Positions 14,455-26,104 of a stretch of 64,000 nt of DNA are shown in pieces. The stretch spans positions 62,001 to 126,000 of the forward strand of contig JADNRX010000106.1 of NCBI GenBank assembly GCA_015501595.1, written 5' to 3'. Position 1 is the first letter of the stretch, and every line of letters starts with the position of its first letter. The translations under genes were made by a program, and so were the position numbers. The stretch comes from Hymenopellis radicata (taxonomy: Eukaryota > Basidiomycota > Agaricomycetes > Agaricales > Physalacriaceae). Under the pieces are notes generated by a model that saw only the letters and a program-made list of their open reading frames with translations, was not told the origin of the DNA and searched no databases.

Positions 14455-15740
14455 ACGACACATGGACTTATACCCTATATGTTGTACGCTTGTAAATTAT
14501 TGCCCAGTTGATTGAGCCTCACATTTCGAACGACTGACATGGATTGATGTAGCAGGCATACGTCCGAATCCCACATGTACATTCTTTTGCGACACATGAC
14601 ATGGGTTTCGTTTTGGTTTCGTTACCTCGTATCCCGAGTTCGAGTAGGCAAGGACCGGATTCTCCATGAAACGACAACTACGCCTAGCTTCACAGAGTCA
14701 GTTTTGTTTTGGGCAATTTTTGAGTTTGGCGATCGATCATGTCCATTTCGTTCGCCTTATATTTCATCGCGCTATCCCGACGAGCGGGATTACCATAACG
14801 TTTCTAGCAGGTACTTGAATCACCGAAAACGCCGAGTGAGTTCGAACTTCTCTGTGATGGACGCCGTATGTCGAGATGGCACGTACATAGTATGACGCTG
14901 GCAGAGAAGGACCGGGGAGTAGACTCTGAAGGGACCACTTGTCCTTCTCTCAGGTCAGTGCATGTCTTATACGCCGGTCTTGCACAACTAAACCCAAATG
15001 CAGTGCTCACGAGTCCTCGGACCACACGCAGCACATTTACGTGGCGCAAATTCTAGACGCTAGTGACAGGTGATAGCTGCTGCCTTCACACACGCTATGG
15101 TCTAGTCTAGCGTAAGATCGCGACCTCCGCCTCGTGTACATACGCTGCCACACGAGACACATATACTTGGCTCATGCTAATCAACTGCTGGAGGACGCGT
15201 GCCAATCAGCGCCACCATTGAGTGGTATTAAGACGCCGGAGGAGGACTCGAGGTCTCCGGATACGCGTGTTCCGCAAAGTCGTGGTGCAACCTGTGGTGC
15301 GTGCAAAGTTCGAATGGGGTGGGCAAGGCGGTATTAAACTGCGGAGAGGTGAAAACGTTGAGCTACGTAGGCAAAGTCGGATCTTTACGATCTGCGAGGC
15401 TATGTACTTTTGGCAAGTCATCTCTCGCGTGATGTGGGACGTATCAAATGCACGGTCAGGTCCTTCCAGTATGGTACCATGTTGTTATCGATTAACAAGC
15501 ACCGACGAACAAGGAACAGAGCACATTAATGATATTGGACGTCGGCCGAGTGAGCTTGGCGATAAGGACACTGCATTAATCATGGCAATGAGAATCAATG
15601 AGCAGAGATTGCAGTCGAGAAGAATGGAATGAGGGACGTGCCATTTAGTAGACTTCGCGCGCGGTGCTCAAGAAGCCTGGGGAAAAGCCGGGGAAAAGCA
15701 AATATTTTTATGTAAATTAAACATGTAATGACTGAGAGCG
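14455..15740. other. Gene-poor interval downstream of SEC9
   Basis: About 1.3 kb. Only short ORFs of up to about 136 codons on either strand, none with a recognisable domain or a convincing exon structure. No tRNA-like or repeat structure was found. Confidence 0.45.
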
Positions 15741-15746
15741 GAAGGG

Positions 15747-15775
15747 CCACGTGACCGGAAGGCGGAGTATAAAAA
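15747..15775 (+). promoter_or_regulatory. CACGTG element and TATA box upstream of the Ser/Arg-rich gene
   Basis: A CACGTG palindrome (E-box-like) around 15748 is followed by TATAAAAA at 15768, about 195 bp upstream of the ATG at 15963. The spacing suits a core promoter with a long leader that is CT-rich. Confidence 0.45.
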
Positions 15776-15962
15776 CAAAATGATGAGAAACGCCTCATTT
15801 CCCTTTCCCCAAGTTCCATCGTCGAAACCAGGCCTGCCAACCAATTGTCGCTGACGCTCTGCCCGTTGTGCTCATCATCCCCGTCGCTGTATCCGTCGTC
15901 GCCTACGTTGGCCTGCTCATCGCCGCCCCTTTCTTCGGTGGTTCTACCCATTAAATCTCACC

Positions 15963-16850
15963 ATGGTTTCCGTCTTTCTTGATGCAAACGAGGCGCCCGC
16001 CTCGTCGTCCACCTGCCCACAGCCAAACTCCTCCAATAAACGGAAACTGTCTCTCTTTACCCCCTCCGGCAAACGCTCTAGTCGTCTGTCCTCATTGTTG
16101 TCCCTATCCAGCTCGAGAAAGTCGCCGCCAACCTGCACCATCTCGCTGGAATGCGCGACCATCAATGTGCCCTGCCATGGCACGGAGAGCATCGACGCTG
16201 TCCTCTCGGAATGCCCGCCCGCCGATGTCAATGTCATCCCCTTTCCCACCTCCTGTGAGACCGACGCCGATCCCGACCTTGACACAGTCCAGCTTGATGC
16301 CGTGGTCAAGGTCCGCCGGCGCTCTATGCAGGCTACCCCGCGCTCGTCGCTGTCGGAGGAGCATCGGACGCGGAAAGACTCGCTGGAGCGCACACGCAAG
16401 GATTCGTTTGAGCGCACCAGGAAGACCTCGGTGTCGAAGCGCAAGCCCTCTCGACGCGCGCTTGTGCATCACACTCTCCTCGCGCCTGCCTCTCGCAAGC
16501 CGCCATCACTCCCGCGTAAACGCCTGCCCCATATAAAACATTCTGACCTCCGGTTCTTGACTGTTGTATGGAGGAGTGTGCAGGTCGGGCTTGATGAGCG
16601 TATGGTCGACCAAGAGTCGGACTTGCAGGAGCAGGATCGGTTGTTTGTGCATCGGCTGGGAGTGCAGCTCGCTGAACGCGGCGTTCGGGATGACGCTGAT
16701 CCCGTCTCGTCCATCCTTACGCCGTCGCAGATTGTGGCTGCAGCCACTCTCCGGCGTCGAGACTCGGCCGCCGTCCGCAGTGCGCATGCTGGTACGCGGG
16801 ATTCGAAAACGGCGGCCCCTCGTCGGCCCTCTCCATTGGCATCATCATAG
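15963..16850 (+). CDS. Uncharacterised Ser/Arg-rich protein with RTRKDS tandem repeats
   Basis: A single open frame of 295 codons. It is low-complexity, rich in Ser, Arg and Lys. Around residues 135-155 there are three tandem copies of a seven-residue unit of the form ERTRKDS/ERTRKTS, each matching a basophilic kinase site (R-x-x-S/T). A more ordered stretch follows: LRFLTVVWRSVQVGLDERM then SDLQEQDRLFVHRLGVQLAE, possibly helical. The GC-rich, codon-biased frame, the upstream TATA box and good length argue that it is real. No known domain was recognised. Cytoplasmic or nuclear location is likely, as there is no signal peptide or membrane segment. Confidence 0.65.
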   Translation: MVSVFLDANEAPASSSTCPQPNSSNKRKLSLFTPSGKRSSRLSSLLSLSSSRKSPPTCTISLECATINVPCHGTESIDAVLSECPPADVNVIPFPTSCETDADPDLDTVQLDAVVKVRRRSMQATPRSSLSEEHRTRKDSLERTRKDSFERTRKTSVSKRKPSRRALVHHTLLAPASRKPPSLPRKRLPHIKHSDLRFLTVVWRSVQVGLDERMVDQESDLQEQDRLFVHRLGVQLAERGVRDDADPVSSILTPSQIVAAATLRRRDSAAVRSAHAGTRDSKTAAPRRPSPLASS

Positions 16851-17571
16851 TTCTCGTCTTTCCGGCAAAGATCAAAAAACTACTTCTTCATTGTCTGTCA
16901 TATTGCATCTCTCATCACGGCATCTGTATCCATTATTCACATTGACATCTCTCATCAGCGTAGCACTAATTATATTTTTTCACCATACCTACCGCCACAA
17001 CCTTGCCCCTCCTATCCCGACTACCCGCCCAACGACCATCATGACTGTAACGTCTATCCAACCGACCGATACAACATACCCCCTTGCATCGCGTTACTCC
17101 TTTTTAATCGTAATAATCTTATTACATTTACATTCTTTACCGCATACTTCACACTCTTTTTACAAAGGAAGATATGGTCTGTACACGGAAACAATAAATC
17201 ATTGGAAACTTTGCTGTCCTTATTGTTCTGCGTGCATTCATCACCATTCCTCTGGGCTCAATATTGTAGTAAGTACTGCGGGCACATGACATGCTATGGA
17301 GACGGTGGACACCTGTTGCATATGCCAGTAAAACGAGCCTGCGGGAGCTTACATGGACGAGTACTACCCGTTTATTATACGGCCGCGCAGAACCCTTTGC
17401 AGACGCACCGTCCAAGCCGGTGGTCTCTGTCCTGCGACACTGACCGAGTGCATTGACGCGCTTTCTTTGAGGAGAACACGGTCTACATTCCAACGACAGC
17501 ACGGCAACGAAGACGTTCGGAGGACCACCACTGAACACATGCATTGAAATCGTCACCTCGGAGTGAGATGT
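16851..17571. other. Intergenic interval
   Basis: About 720 bp, AT-richer in its first half and presumably holding the terminator of the preceding gene. Overlapping short ORFs are present, none recognisable. Confidence 0.4.
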
Positions 17572-18534
17572 TTAATCGTACTGTGCCAATCGAAAAGGAA
17601 GGAAGGCTCTTGCGAAATTGGCGCATAAGCCACTTGTCGGAACGCGGTCGGTCATGTCGAACTGAGGAAGATCCAAACGAAGTGTGTGGGCTTTGAAAGT
17701 TGAAAAGACCTTCGACGACTGTAGGACTCCGCAACAGTGAAGATGTACCGCCGTGTGCCTCGCCATCTCAACGTTGTGCTCATGCCCAATCTCGTCCTCG
17801 TCTTCTTCTTCTTCTTCTTCTTCTTCCTTCTCCTCTTCGTCTTCGTATTCAAATGCTGCACATTGGCAGTACCAAAATGTAAAACAACATATCATATCAC
17901 GTACACGATATGGGAGCGCGATTGCAGACCTTTGAGATGACTTCTTGTCCACGTCCAACATTCGTATATTCCGGATGGCGAAGGCAGAACGCGCCGCGCA
18001 TTGCAAAGTCGCAACACCTCGATTGTCTGACCTATCGGCTGCAAAATAAGGGTAGTGCCTTCGCCAGAGATGTAAACTCTTCAAAGCTGGCATACTGCGA
18101 AAGAATCTGTCCAGTTGAAGTAGGATCCATGGCGCAAGGAAAGGGAATGGATGCGGTGGAGCCCCACGAGTAGCTGCTGAGACGAAGCGAGCGCAAGCAA
18201 CTTGGGGATAATTTCTGGCGAACGGTGGAATTGACCGTCGAGACGCAGTTCTTGGACAAGGTTCCGGAGCCTGCCCGCTGTAGAAACCAACGTGTGCCGA
18301 ACACATGTCGTCGTTTTCAAGGGACAGAATACGGCCCAGAAATGGCAGCAAGTGTTCGAGATGATAGAGCGATATTCCTCAAAGACCGACGTTTGAGATA
18401 ATGAGATCTAGTAGTTCTGGAGGGACGCGTAGAGTGCCGTGGATGGTGGCCGAGGAATTCGATTGGGAGTCGCGTTGCTTTGCAGGCGCATTTTGCCTCC
18501 TGGTACTTGAGTCACTGTTCTTAGCACGAGGCAT
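17572..18534 (-). pseudogene. Decayed F-box protein gene
   Basis: Starts MPRAKNSDSSTRRQNAPAKQ, then an F-box-like LRVPPELLDLIISN. The continuation is split among frames: LKRRSLRNIALSSRTLAAIS in a second, RLRNLVQELRLDGQFHRSPE and HRIHSLSLRHGSYFNWTDSF in a third, and FFRSMPALKSLHLWRRHYPY in a fourth reading that runs to 17572. At least three frame changes without good splice sites suggest a pseudogene. F-box proteins recruit substrates to SCF ubiquitin ligases and form large, fast-decaying families in agarics. A multi-exon functional gene is not excluded. Confidence 0.5.
17791..17850. repeat. TCT/TTC microsatellite
   Basis: About 12 TCT units with imperfect flanks. On the minus strand it encodes a run of Glu/Asp inside the F-box relic's last open frame. 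It is a simple repeat, likely length-variable. Confidence 0.9.
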
Positions 18535-18953
18535 GTCTTCGCGAAGAGTCTTCAGCGTCGAGAGAGTATAAAACATGAGCATACCTTTTCAGGAACGGTA
18601 GCGCTCTTGCTACGGGTTCGAACGTGGTCGTTGAAAAGCAAGCCGATCGTGTACGCCGGGACGCATGTAAACATGGCACATGTGCGAGAATAAACCTTCC
18701 TAAGTTCGAATTCCTTGACAGTTGTTAGTTGAAGACGACTGACTGAAAGGGAGGTTAAACATCAGTCAAAAGTTGACAGACGCACACAAAATGCAAATAT
18801 ATAATTACAACAGTTAAATTACAGTGAATGTCTCTATGTACCGCTAAACAACTATGCACAGTCCACAACTCTACGTAGATACAATACTTTTTTTACATAT
18901 GCGATAAATGTAAGTACAACAACAAATTGTCATGATCATTTTTTTTTGTTCTT
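18535..18953. other. AT-rich intergenic interval
   Basis: About 420 bp, very AT-rich between 18780 and 18950 (several T and A runs). It is consistent with the 3' end of the ankyrin gene to the right and the promoter of the F-box relic to the left. No gene is seen. Confidence 0.45.
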
Positions 18954-21868
18954 TCAGAGGTACGCCCTCCGTTTTACACCGCGAACGACTTCTTTTACAA
19001 TGCGAAGCCAACCGACGGCCATGTCGATTTCGTCCAGCGCGCCACCAAGCGTGGCCTCGATCTTGCGGAGGAGCAGTCGGCGGATGGCCCGCGTCTCGTC
19101 GTCGTCGTTGTCGTTCTCGAGGATGGTCTCTGAGAGCGAGCGGGCGGAGGACGCATTCGAGGCGAGAGAGGCGTTGCTGTTCCGCGTGGAGAGCGCCGTC
19201 GAGAGGAAGTGCTCGTACCCGAGCGAGTCGGGTGATCCCGCGTTGGACCGAGCAGCAGGCTTCCGCTTGCGCTCGCTCAGCCCCTTGCGCAGGTCAGATA
19301 TCATCGCCCTCCGTTTCTAGAAAAGCAAGGGCGAAAAAGAAAACAAAAAGTCAACATGCGCATACGCATAAGCACGCGGACACACACTCACTTTGACAGC
19401 CCGGTGGATTATCCGCTCCGCCCTCGATATAGCCTGGTTCGTCTTCAAGACGAGTTGTTGGCCCTGGGAGTATATATATTTCGTTAGCGGTGGCACACAA
19501 ACAGGGCAAGAGGAAGAAGATTTACAATCGTGATACGCTCTTCTATTCGCTGGAGATCGCGTTGACCAATGCTGAGGACGAGCTGTGACGTCTTCAAGGC
19601 ATTATCGATGGACGAGCCTGACCAAGACGGCGTAAAGCATGGGCTGGGCGGGGGCGTCAGCTTCTCGGGCGTCCTAGGAGCACTATCTGACGCGTAAGAC
19701 GCGGCACTATCCGCTGATATAGGCCGGTCTGAGGGCGCCTTCCGCTTGAACCACGTCTTCCATTTGGACGGTGACGAGCCTTTCTCCTCCGCACTCTTTT
19801 TCTTGGGCGTATCCGACCCATCAAGGAAAGACGTGACAGAAGGCGACGGTGGTTCCTTGGCCGAGTACGAGGAGAGTGAAGAATGCGAGGACATGGATAC
19901 GACGGTCTTCTGGGAGTCCTCTGAGCCTCTTTTGAACTTGCGCGGGTTGATAGCCTCGATTCCACGCGCGTCAATGACAACGTCCGCGTCGCGAGAAACC
20001 ACTTCGAGGAGCTTCATAAGGCCGCTGGAGGTCGCCGTCAGGTCCAGGAGCTCTCTGGATGTATCTTCGGTGCGACCTCGGAAGTGTGCCATAAGCCCCA
20101 GGGAAAGTTGTTCAACTTCCACGAGAACAGCGTCGAAATGAACGCAGTCGGAGAGGTCCATGTCATGATGCCGAACGGAAAGGGCTGTAAGGCGGAGATT
20201 TGTGACGATTTGGTGCGCCGCGGTAGAAACATCAAAGTCAAAAGCAACATCGGCTTCATGTGCAGCAGGCCTGCACTCCGAAAAAGACGCCAAAGAGGAG
20301 AACGACGTAATGGGCCGTATGGTGTGTGTCGACAACGACGACGCGGATCGAAGTTTCTCTGCATCCTCGCCAAACGCCACCCGGAATTCTGGCTTTGCTA
20401 TCTCAAGGGCGGTCAAACTGTAATGCAAGGTCAGAATAGCAAGAATGGGGTGAAGGAATGAACGTACCCCCGGGAGTTCCTTAGCTCACGAATCTGGCCG
20501 TGCTCATCGTGATCCAAGAGAATCATCAGGAGATTGATGCAGCTGCCGTGCTCAGCAGCAATATGTATACAGGTCTCGTCCTCCTTGTCCCTGGCCGCGA
20601 GTGGGGTCCTAAATTCCCGTACGAGGCGCGAGATGAATTCGAATAATGAGGAAACACGGTCATCATCCTGGAAAATATAAGAAGAACGCGCAAGACAATG
20701 GAGAGGAGTGAAATGTTCGTGTGTAGTGAAAAGAGAGACGTCGGCGCCGGCATAATACAGCGCGTTTAGAATGTCCAAAGAAGGACTGCGAGCTGCCGCA
20801 CAATGGTGAATGGGACTCCAGCCCTTCACGTCAGGAGCGTTTACAAGACAATGAGAAGTGTGAGAATTCGATTGTAGGAAAAGGGGAGATAGCAATGAAT
20901 GTAGGGTGGACATGTCCGAGGATGTTACTGCGCGGATGATGGAGCGTGTTAACTTGGCCGACAGTGACGCATTGATTGTCGATGGGAATGAGGGTTCGGC
21001 GAGTTCATGGCCTGGTGGGAGTTCAAAGACGGGGGCTGAATCCGGGAGTAGCTTGCTTCGAGAAGCGGTCTATACGAGGGCCGCATTCAGCACACGGACC
21101 TGGGGTGGGCGATGGCGTACCTTAGCTTCACGCCATCGATGGCGGCGTAGAACCTCTTCGCATAGATAGAGAACCCGGGAATGGGACAGTGAAAACTGAA
21201 TGGAAGTACGGTGATTTCGATCCCTGAAATCTGGACGTGCTCCATGGCGTAGCTAAGAGGGAGTCAACGTCCGCTGTCAGTGAGCGTTGTAAGAACATAC
21301 CAGAAGTTGAACGACGCGTAAATTTCCATCCCGAGCGGCGTCTACAGTGCGAGAACAGTTAGGCATGGAAAATGGAAGAAATTGACGCGTCGTACACATG
21401 AGAGATGTTGCGCCATGAGTGTCCATGCCATCTACGGAGACGGCATAGAGGCTTCCCTTCAATAGAAGCTCCACAACGTCGTGCAGGTTCATCCAAGCTG
21501 CAACACCGATGGGAGTGACGCCTCTGAACGCGTCTTGCGGGGCGTTCAGAGTGAAGAGAGAAATTTCGGGACGCGACAAGAGGAGGCGGATGGTGTTGAG
21601 GCGTGCCTCAGTTAACAGGGCTTCATGTGAGATGTTGATGTCGTCCCATCTACCGTCGGCTTTGATGAGCACACCAAGGAATATCAAACCCGTCCACTTA
21701 CCGTTCCCCGGCAACCGCGCACATAATGACCGTCCTGCCCAGTCCATCCAGCGCATTGACATCCGCGCCCTGAGCAAGCGCATGCCGCACACCCTCATCG
21801 TCGCCTACGAGTGCAGCATGGTGCAAACCAAAATTGTCAAAAGAGTGTTGAGGACCAGTCTTGGGCAT
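18954..21868 (-). CDS. Ankyrin-repeat protein with long Ser-rich C-terminal region
   Basis: Starts at 21868 (MPKTGPQHSFDNFGLHHAAL). Ankyrin repeats follow: VGDDEGVRHALAQGADVNAL and DGLGRTVIMCAVAGER, spliced with acceptor TAG to WDDINISHEALLTEARL. Further repeats are TPIGVAAWMNLHDVVELLLK, GWSPIHHCAAARS, LDILNALYYAGADVS, FTPLHCLARS and DKEDETCIHIAAEHGSCINL. The C-terminal half is Ser/Pro-rich (VSMSSHSSLSSYSAKEPPSP) with a basic patch (SKWKTWFKRKAPSDRP). The last exons are DLRKGLSERKRKPAARSNAG and IDMAVGWLRIVKEVVRG, stop at 18954. The layout resembles fungal Akr/ankyrin regulators, but no DHHC or SBF/KilA domain is seen. A scaffold role is the only safe inference. Confidence 0.8.
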
Positions 21869-23106
21869 CGCAGCGAAAAGAGAAAGGGAAGATGCAAAAA
21901 GCCAAAGACGCGTAAAGAAAAGAAGGAGACAGACAACCCGTTGAGAAGAAGCCACCCAAAGCAAGATTCAAGTTATTTTTTCTTCGTGAGACGGGGAAGG
22001 AGGGAAGCGCCGTCGACGGTTATATAACGCAAGGGCGCAAGAAGATGAGCATGAGGCTGAGTGATATCAGAACCTTCCCTGGATGCATTCATTTGGCATC
22101 GCCCGGTGATGTTATTTCTTTCGCAGGCTGACGCCTCGAGGCCTTCGCGTTCCCCACTTGTCCACTCCAGAAAGCCGAGCAGAACATAGCACGCCGCAGA
22201 TAGCCCCAGCGAGCTCTGCCGCCCTATTATGACTAGCTTGCGACATTGACAGCCCGCCCCCCACGAGGCGCGTGCGGCCCAACATGAGGGAAGGGATCCA
22301 ACTCCCAATATGGAAACTTGAAAGGAGACGCAAATTAGTTAACTTCCGGAAAGCCTCGCATCACGGTTCCAAGTAGTCGTGAGAGGCGTCAGTGTCTGCC
22401 GCGACTAGTCGCGAGTAGAAACACTGGACACGCTTGAACCTGGGAATGTGTTATAAGCTAACTTGAATTGGATCTCCCTGGTTTTCGCCGACGTTGAGCT
22501 TGAGGACACCGGCCTGCCACCCTGGCTAGCAGCTTGGTTCCTCCAGCGCGTTCTGATTCTGTCGCGTGCCATCACACTCCACATACTTACATGTCCACGC
22601 TGCTCTCGAGTATATTGTTGTAGGCCTTTATGCCAACATATTTTCCCTGCCTAATTAGAAGCTTCATCATCGAAATTTTCACTTCTAGTGAGCCTCAAGG
22701 GCCAAATATTCCGCCCTCTCGCAGAGCCTTAACGGAGTAACATATACAAGGACACACCCATATCTGAACAAAAAGTATCCTGTTCCAGAAATTCAGGACC
22801 TACACATGATGTTACGGGAATTATCGGGCGCCAGTGCATCGAGGCGGGCTTCCGCTATCCTAAAGCAACCTCGTCGCTTGATGTCATGATGCTCAACCAT
22901 ATTCAAGCTTATTCGCGACGCCAAATGTATACGTATAATATGCGGAGTTGCCTGTGTTGTAAGATTGTACATTGCGCTGGTTACTGTAACTCTGTGTGCT
23001 CGAAGACCGATAGATAGACTCGAAAGCTGTATGTTAAATGTGGTTCATAAAAGTCGGTGATACAAATAATAAGCGACGTCGACATATCGATCGAAGCCGA
23101 TAACAA
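21869..23106. other. Intergenic interval
   Basis: About 1.2 kb between the ankyrin gene start and the MEX67 stop. It holds the ankyrin promoter. The only ORFs are short and unrecognisable. No repeat or RNA is evident. Confidence 0.45.
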
Positions 23107-25470
23107 TCATGACTGCTGCATATATGCATTTGCGCCAAGTGATCCCTGCAATAACGCGTGTCAACATCCCAGAAAGCAACGCGTAAACCATATGGGAACA
23201 TACCCTCACAGCCTCGAAATTGGACATTGCCATCGCCATATCGTAGTTATTCTTCTCTAGGCAATCCTGCCCAAACTGAGGGATCAGGTTTGTCGCCTGG
23301 CATATCTGTATTAACAACAACCGCTGGGGTTCGGCCTGGAGCGCGGACCTTGAGGATCTGTATACACTTCCAAATAATATGTGACGTACCACTGCAAGAA
23401 ACTGAGGTTGATACGCCGGAGGTATCGGATACTGCGCGACGGGCTGAGCTGGATTGGACGTTGTCGGCGCCACAATGGCGGGGACGGTGGCCATGGGTTC
23501 GAGTGCCTTCTTCTTGATAGGCGGGCGCTTTTGCGCCTGCACCAGCATTGGTCCAGGTCGCCACGACTCGGGGGAGGAATAATTCCGAATTGTCCAATGA
23601 TCTGATAAAATGACCACATCCCACCCGTTTGCCCTTGCCCTGCAGAATATCTTAATCAGTACACTCACCAAAAAACAGGTATAATCAAAGCCTTACCGCG
23701 ATCCCTCAGTTGCAGGTGCGAGAACAAATGAACGATCAAAGGATCTTAAGCCTTCCGAAGGCACTAAAGAAACTTAGGTGAAGAGTTCACTTTCAAGCAT
23801 TCGAACTTACACTCTTTGAATTGTCCATGTATTATCACCAGTAGACCGACGTTCGCACCATGCGGTACAGCCATAGTGTCTACGCAAAAGTTCTCAGCAC
23901 TCCCCGACAGAGCGTGATCTGTTGCGGGGAGTTGAAGAAGCGATCGCACAGTGTCTTCGTTGCCAATCTTCAGGCGATCATCGTGCTTGTCGACCCATTG
24001 CCGTAGTCGCGTGAGGTTTCTCGAACCACCAGCCGCGTTGTCGAGCCAGACTTTCCAATCCAATGACTTCTGGTTGGGCAATTTGACTTGAAAGCCTTGT
24101 ATCCGCGCACGTTCGGGGATTGCGGTGTTGGCGGAAAAGGAAAACGTGCATGATCCGTCGTACACATCCACCAAGGCCATCCGGTTCTTGTCGAAAGCAT
24201 CGAAAAACCTAGACGGAGTTGAATTTGAGGAAACTTGATAATATGAAGCTACTAACCGGAACAGGAAGTTAGTGACAAGGTCGCCAGAAACGCCGGAAAT
24301 ATTCGAGGATTGCATTTCAACGGGAAAAGAGGTAGCCGAAGGCTTCGACACAGTCACAGCGGACGTGGAAGAGGATGGGGTATCAAACACGATGAGGGCC
24401 ATAGGTTCTTGGTCCAACATAGTAATGGTTGGAAAGCGCCGGACGACCTCTCTGCGAAATGTCAATAGAAAGCGAAAGGACGCGAAAACATGACGCACGC
24501 TTTGTAGGAATCCTGATGGCCCTTCTCGTACTGTTGTACATGGAGCGGATTTCCGCCAAGCATTAACTCCTGCAGATTACTGAAGCGCTCCTTTCCAGCG
24601 CGTCCAGTCACGTGCTCCAACTCCTTGAAGCTTCGAATGTCATTGTCCTTCAGTGAAAGGGCATCCAGTGAGGTAAGATAGTGCGCCAACAAGGTGAGGT
24701 GTTCGGCGGCTAGATGGTTGTTACTGAGGTCCAGTTTGGTAACCTACGTATGATAAGATGAAGCTCCTGAGAGGCGTGTCGAGACTGACTGGTGGGGTGA
24801 GTCCTTTAGCAAGTTTAAAGATGACGGCAGCTTCCTTTGCGGTGCCTCCGCGGCCAGGTGGTTTTAGATTGTATTTCTTAACGATAGGATCCTCGATCAT
24901 ATTCTAAAGCCACAGCTCAAGCAGCGAAATTAGGTAGACGGGGTTGAGAACTCACTGAGAGGTTCAGGAACTGGTTCTGGCGATCGTATCGAGATTCTAC
25001 AAGCTCCTTCCATTGATCTAATTGTGGTCCCTTGACTCTTGGGGTGGAGAGTATAGGACCACCAGTATTGTTAAGGGCCCGCCGTCGCCGTTCGATGTCC
25101 ACTGCCATTTTGCGACCAGCGCCACGAATTGCGATGGATGAGGAAGCTGCGCCTAGACGGCCGGGAAGCGTTGACTGGGCAAGAGTGCGTAAGCTGTGTG
25201 GACTCGGACAAGAAAGGCACGAAGGGGGGCGACGTCGGCAAGTCATCCCTAGAATGAAGCAATGAGTAGATGATTGATATTTACCGCTCGTGATGATCCT
25301 CCCAGTACTCCGTCAATGGCACGCGCCTTGTGCCCTTTGGGTTTGGCCTTGCGAGCCTGGTGTTTGCTTCCGCTGACGTCGCGCATGGTGGCGTCGCCGT
25401 CCATTAGCCCAGCTTTGCGCAGAGTCTGGGATGCCAGGGAGCCTGGCGCCGGTGTAGGACTTGAGAACAT
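23107..25470 (-). CDS. MEX67: mRNA export receptor Mex67/NXF1
   Basis: Starts [20 protein letters not shown] at 25470. A basic N-terminus is followed by leucine-rich repeats ([37 protein letters not shown]). Then comes an NTF2-like domain: [92 protein letters not shown]. The end is a UBA-like TAP-C domain: [32 protein letters not shown], spliced to [12 protein letters not shown] and a stop at 23107. This domain order is diagnostic. Mex67 with Mtr2 carries mRNPs through the nuclear pore by binding FG repeats. Confidence 0.92.
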
Positions 25471-26104
25471 GGCTTGTCGTCGTGTCAGACAGCGAGCAGG
25501 AGTGGATGTGGTCGCTGGCTGTTGTGTAAGATGGTGGTGGTCGAATAAAGAGCTCGGCTTTCCTCCTTGAGTCAATTTGCTGTGCAGCGATCGTTCCCAC
25601 GCTCCTTTGGCGACAAAGAGACCAAATTTGGAAATTTAGGGTCCAAAAGCAATCACATCTAGACCTCAAAACAGCAGACGACGTTTCTTAGTTGTACGAG
25701 CAGACCTCAGCGGTGTTGTAGCGTCTTGATGTAAACCAAAGCAGGCCTCCTCGGTCCTTTATCATTTTATGTGGCCGTGCTGGGCCATCGCATTCTTCGT
25801 ACACCTCAACTTGATTGAGATGGGAACTGACATATCAACTTCTTCATTTTAATCTTGCGTGTCAAACTCATCAGCGATGCCGAATATGCTTGATAGCCCA
25901 ATCCCAGCGATGACATTGGTAATTGGGACGGTGCGCTCTGAATCCTGGCCGTCTCACTGGCAGAACAAACCTCAGGCGATTACAGATCCTTAACGCGCAG
26001 GTTCGGGTGATCATCGATCATCGAAGATGTATATGTCATAGCGTTCAGTACAGTAGAGTAATGGAACTTTACGAATCTAGCAATTTAGGTATAATGAAGC
26101 TCTA
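25471..26104. other. Intergenic interval
   Basis: About 630 bp. Holds the MEX67 promoter and the peroxygenase 3' flank. I see no gene or repeat. Confidence 0.45.

Noticed and set aside
15963..16540. Overlapping 185-codon plus-strand and 166-codon minus-strand ORFs in the Ser/Arg-rich gene
   Set aside because: Shadows of the GC-rich 295-codon frame.
18600..18640. tRNA B-box-like GGGTTCGAAC
   Set aside because: The flanking bases do not form a T-arm stem, and no anticodon or acceptor stem can be drawn.
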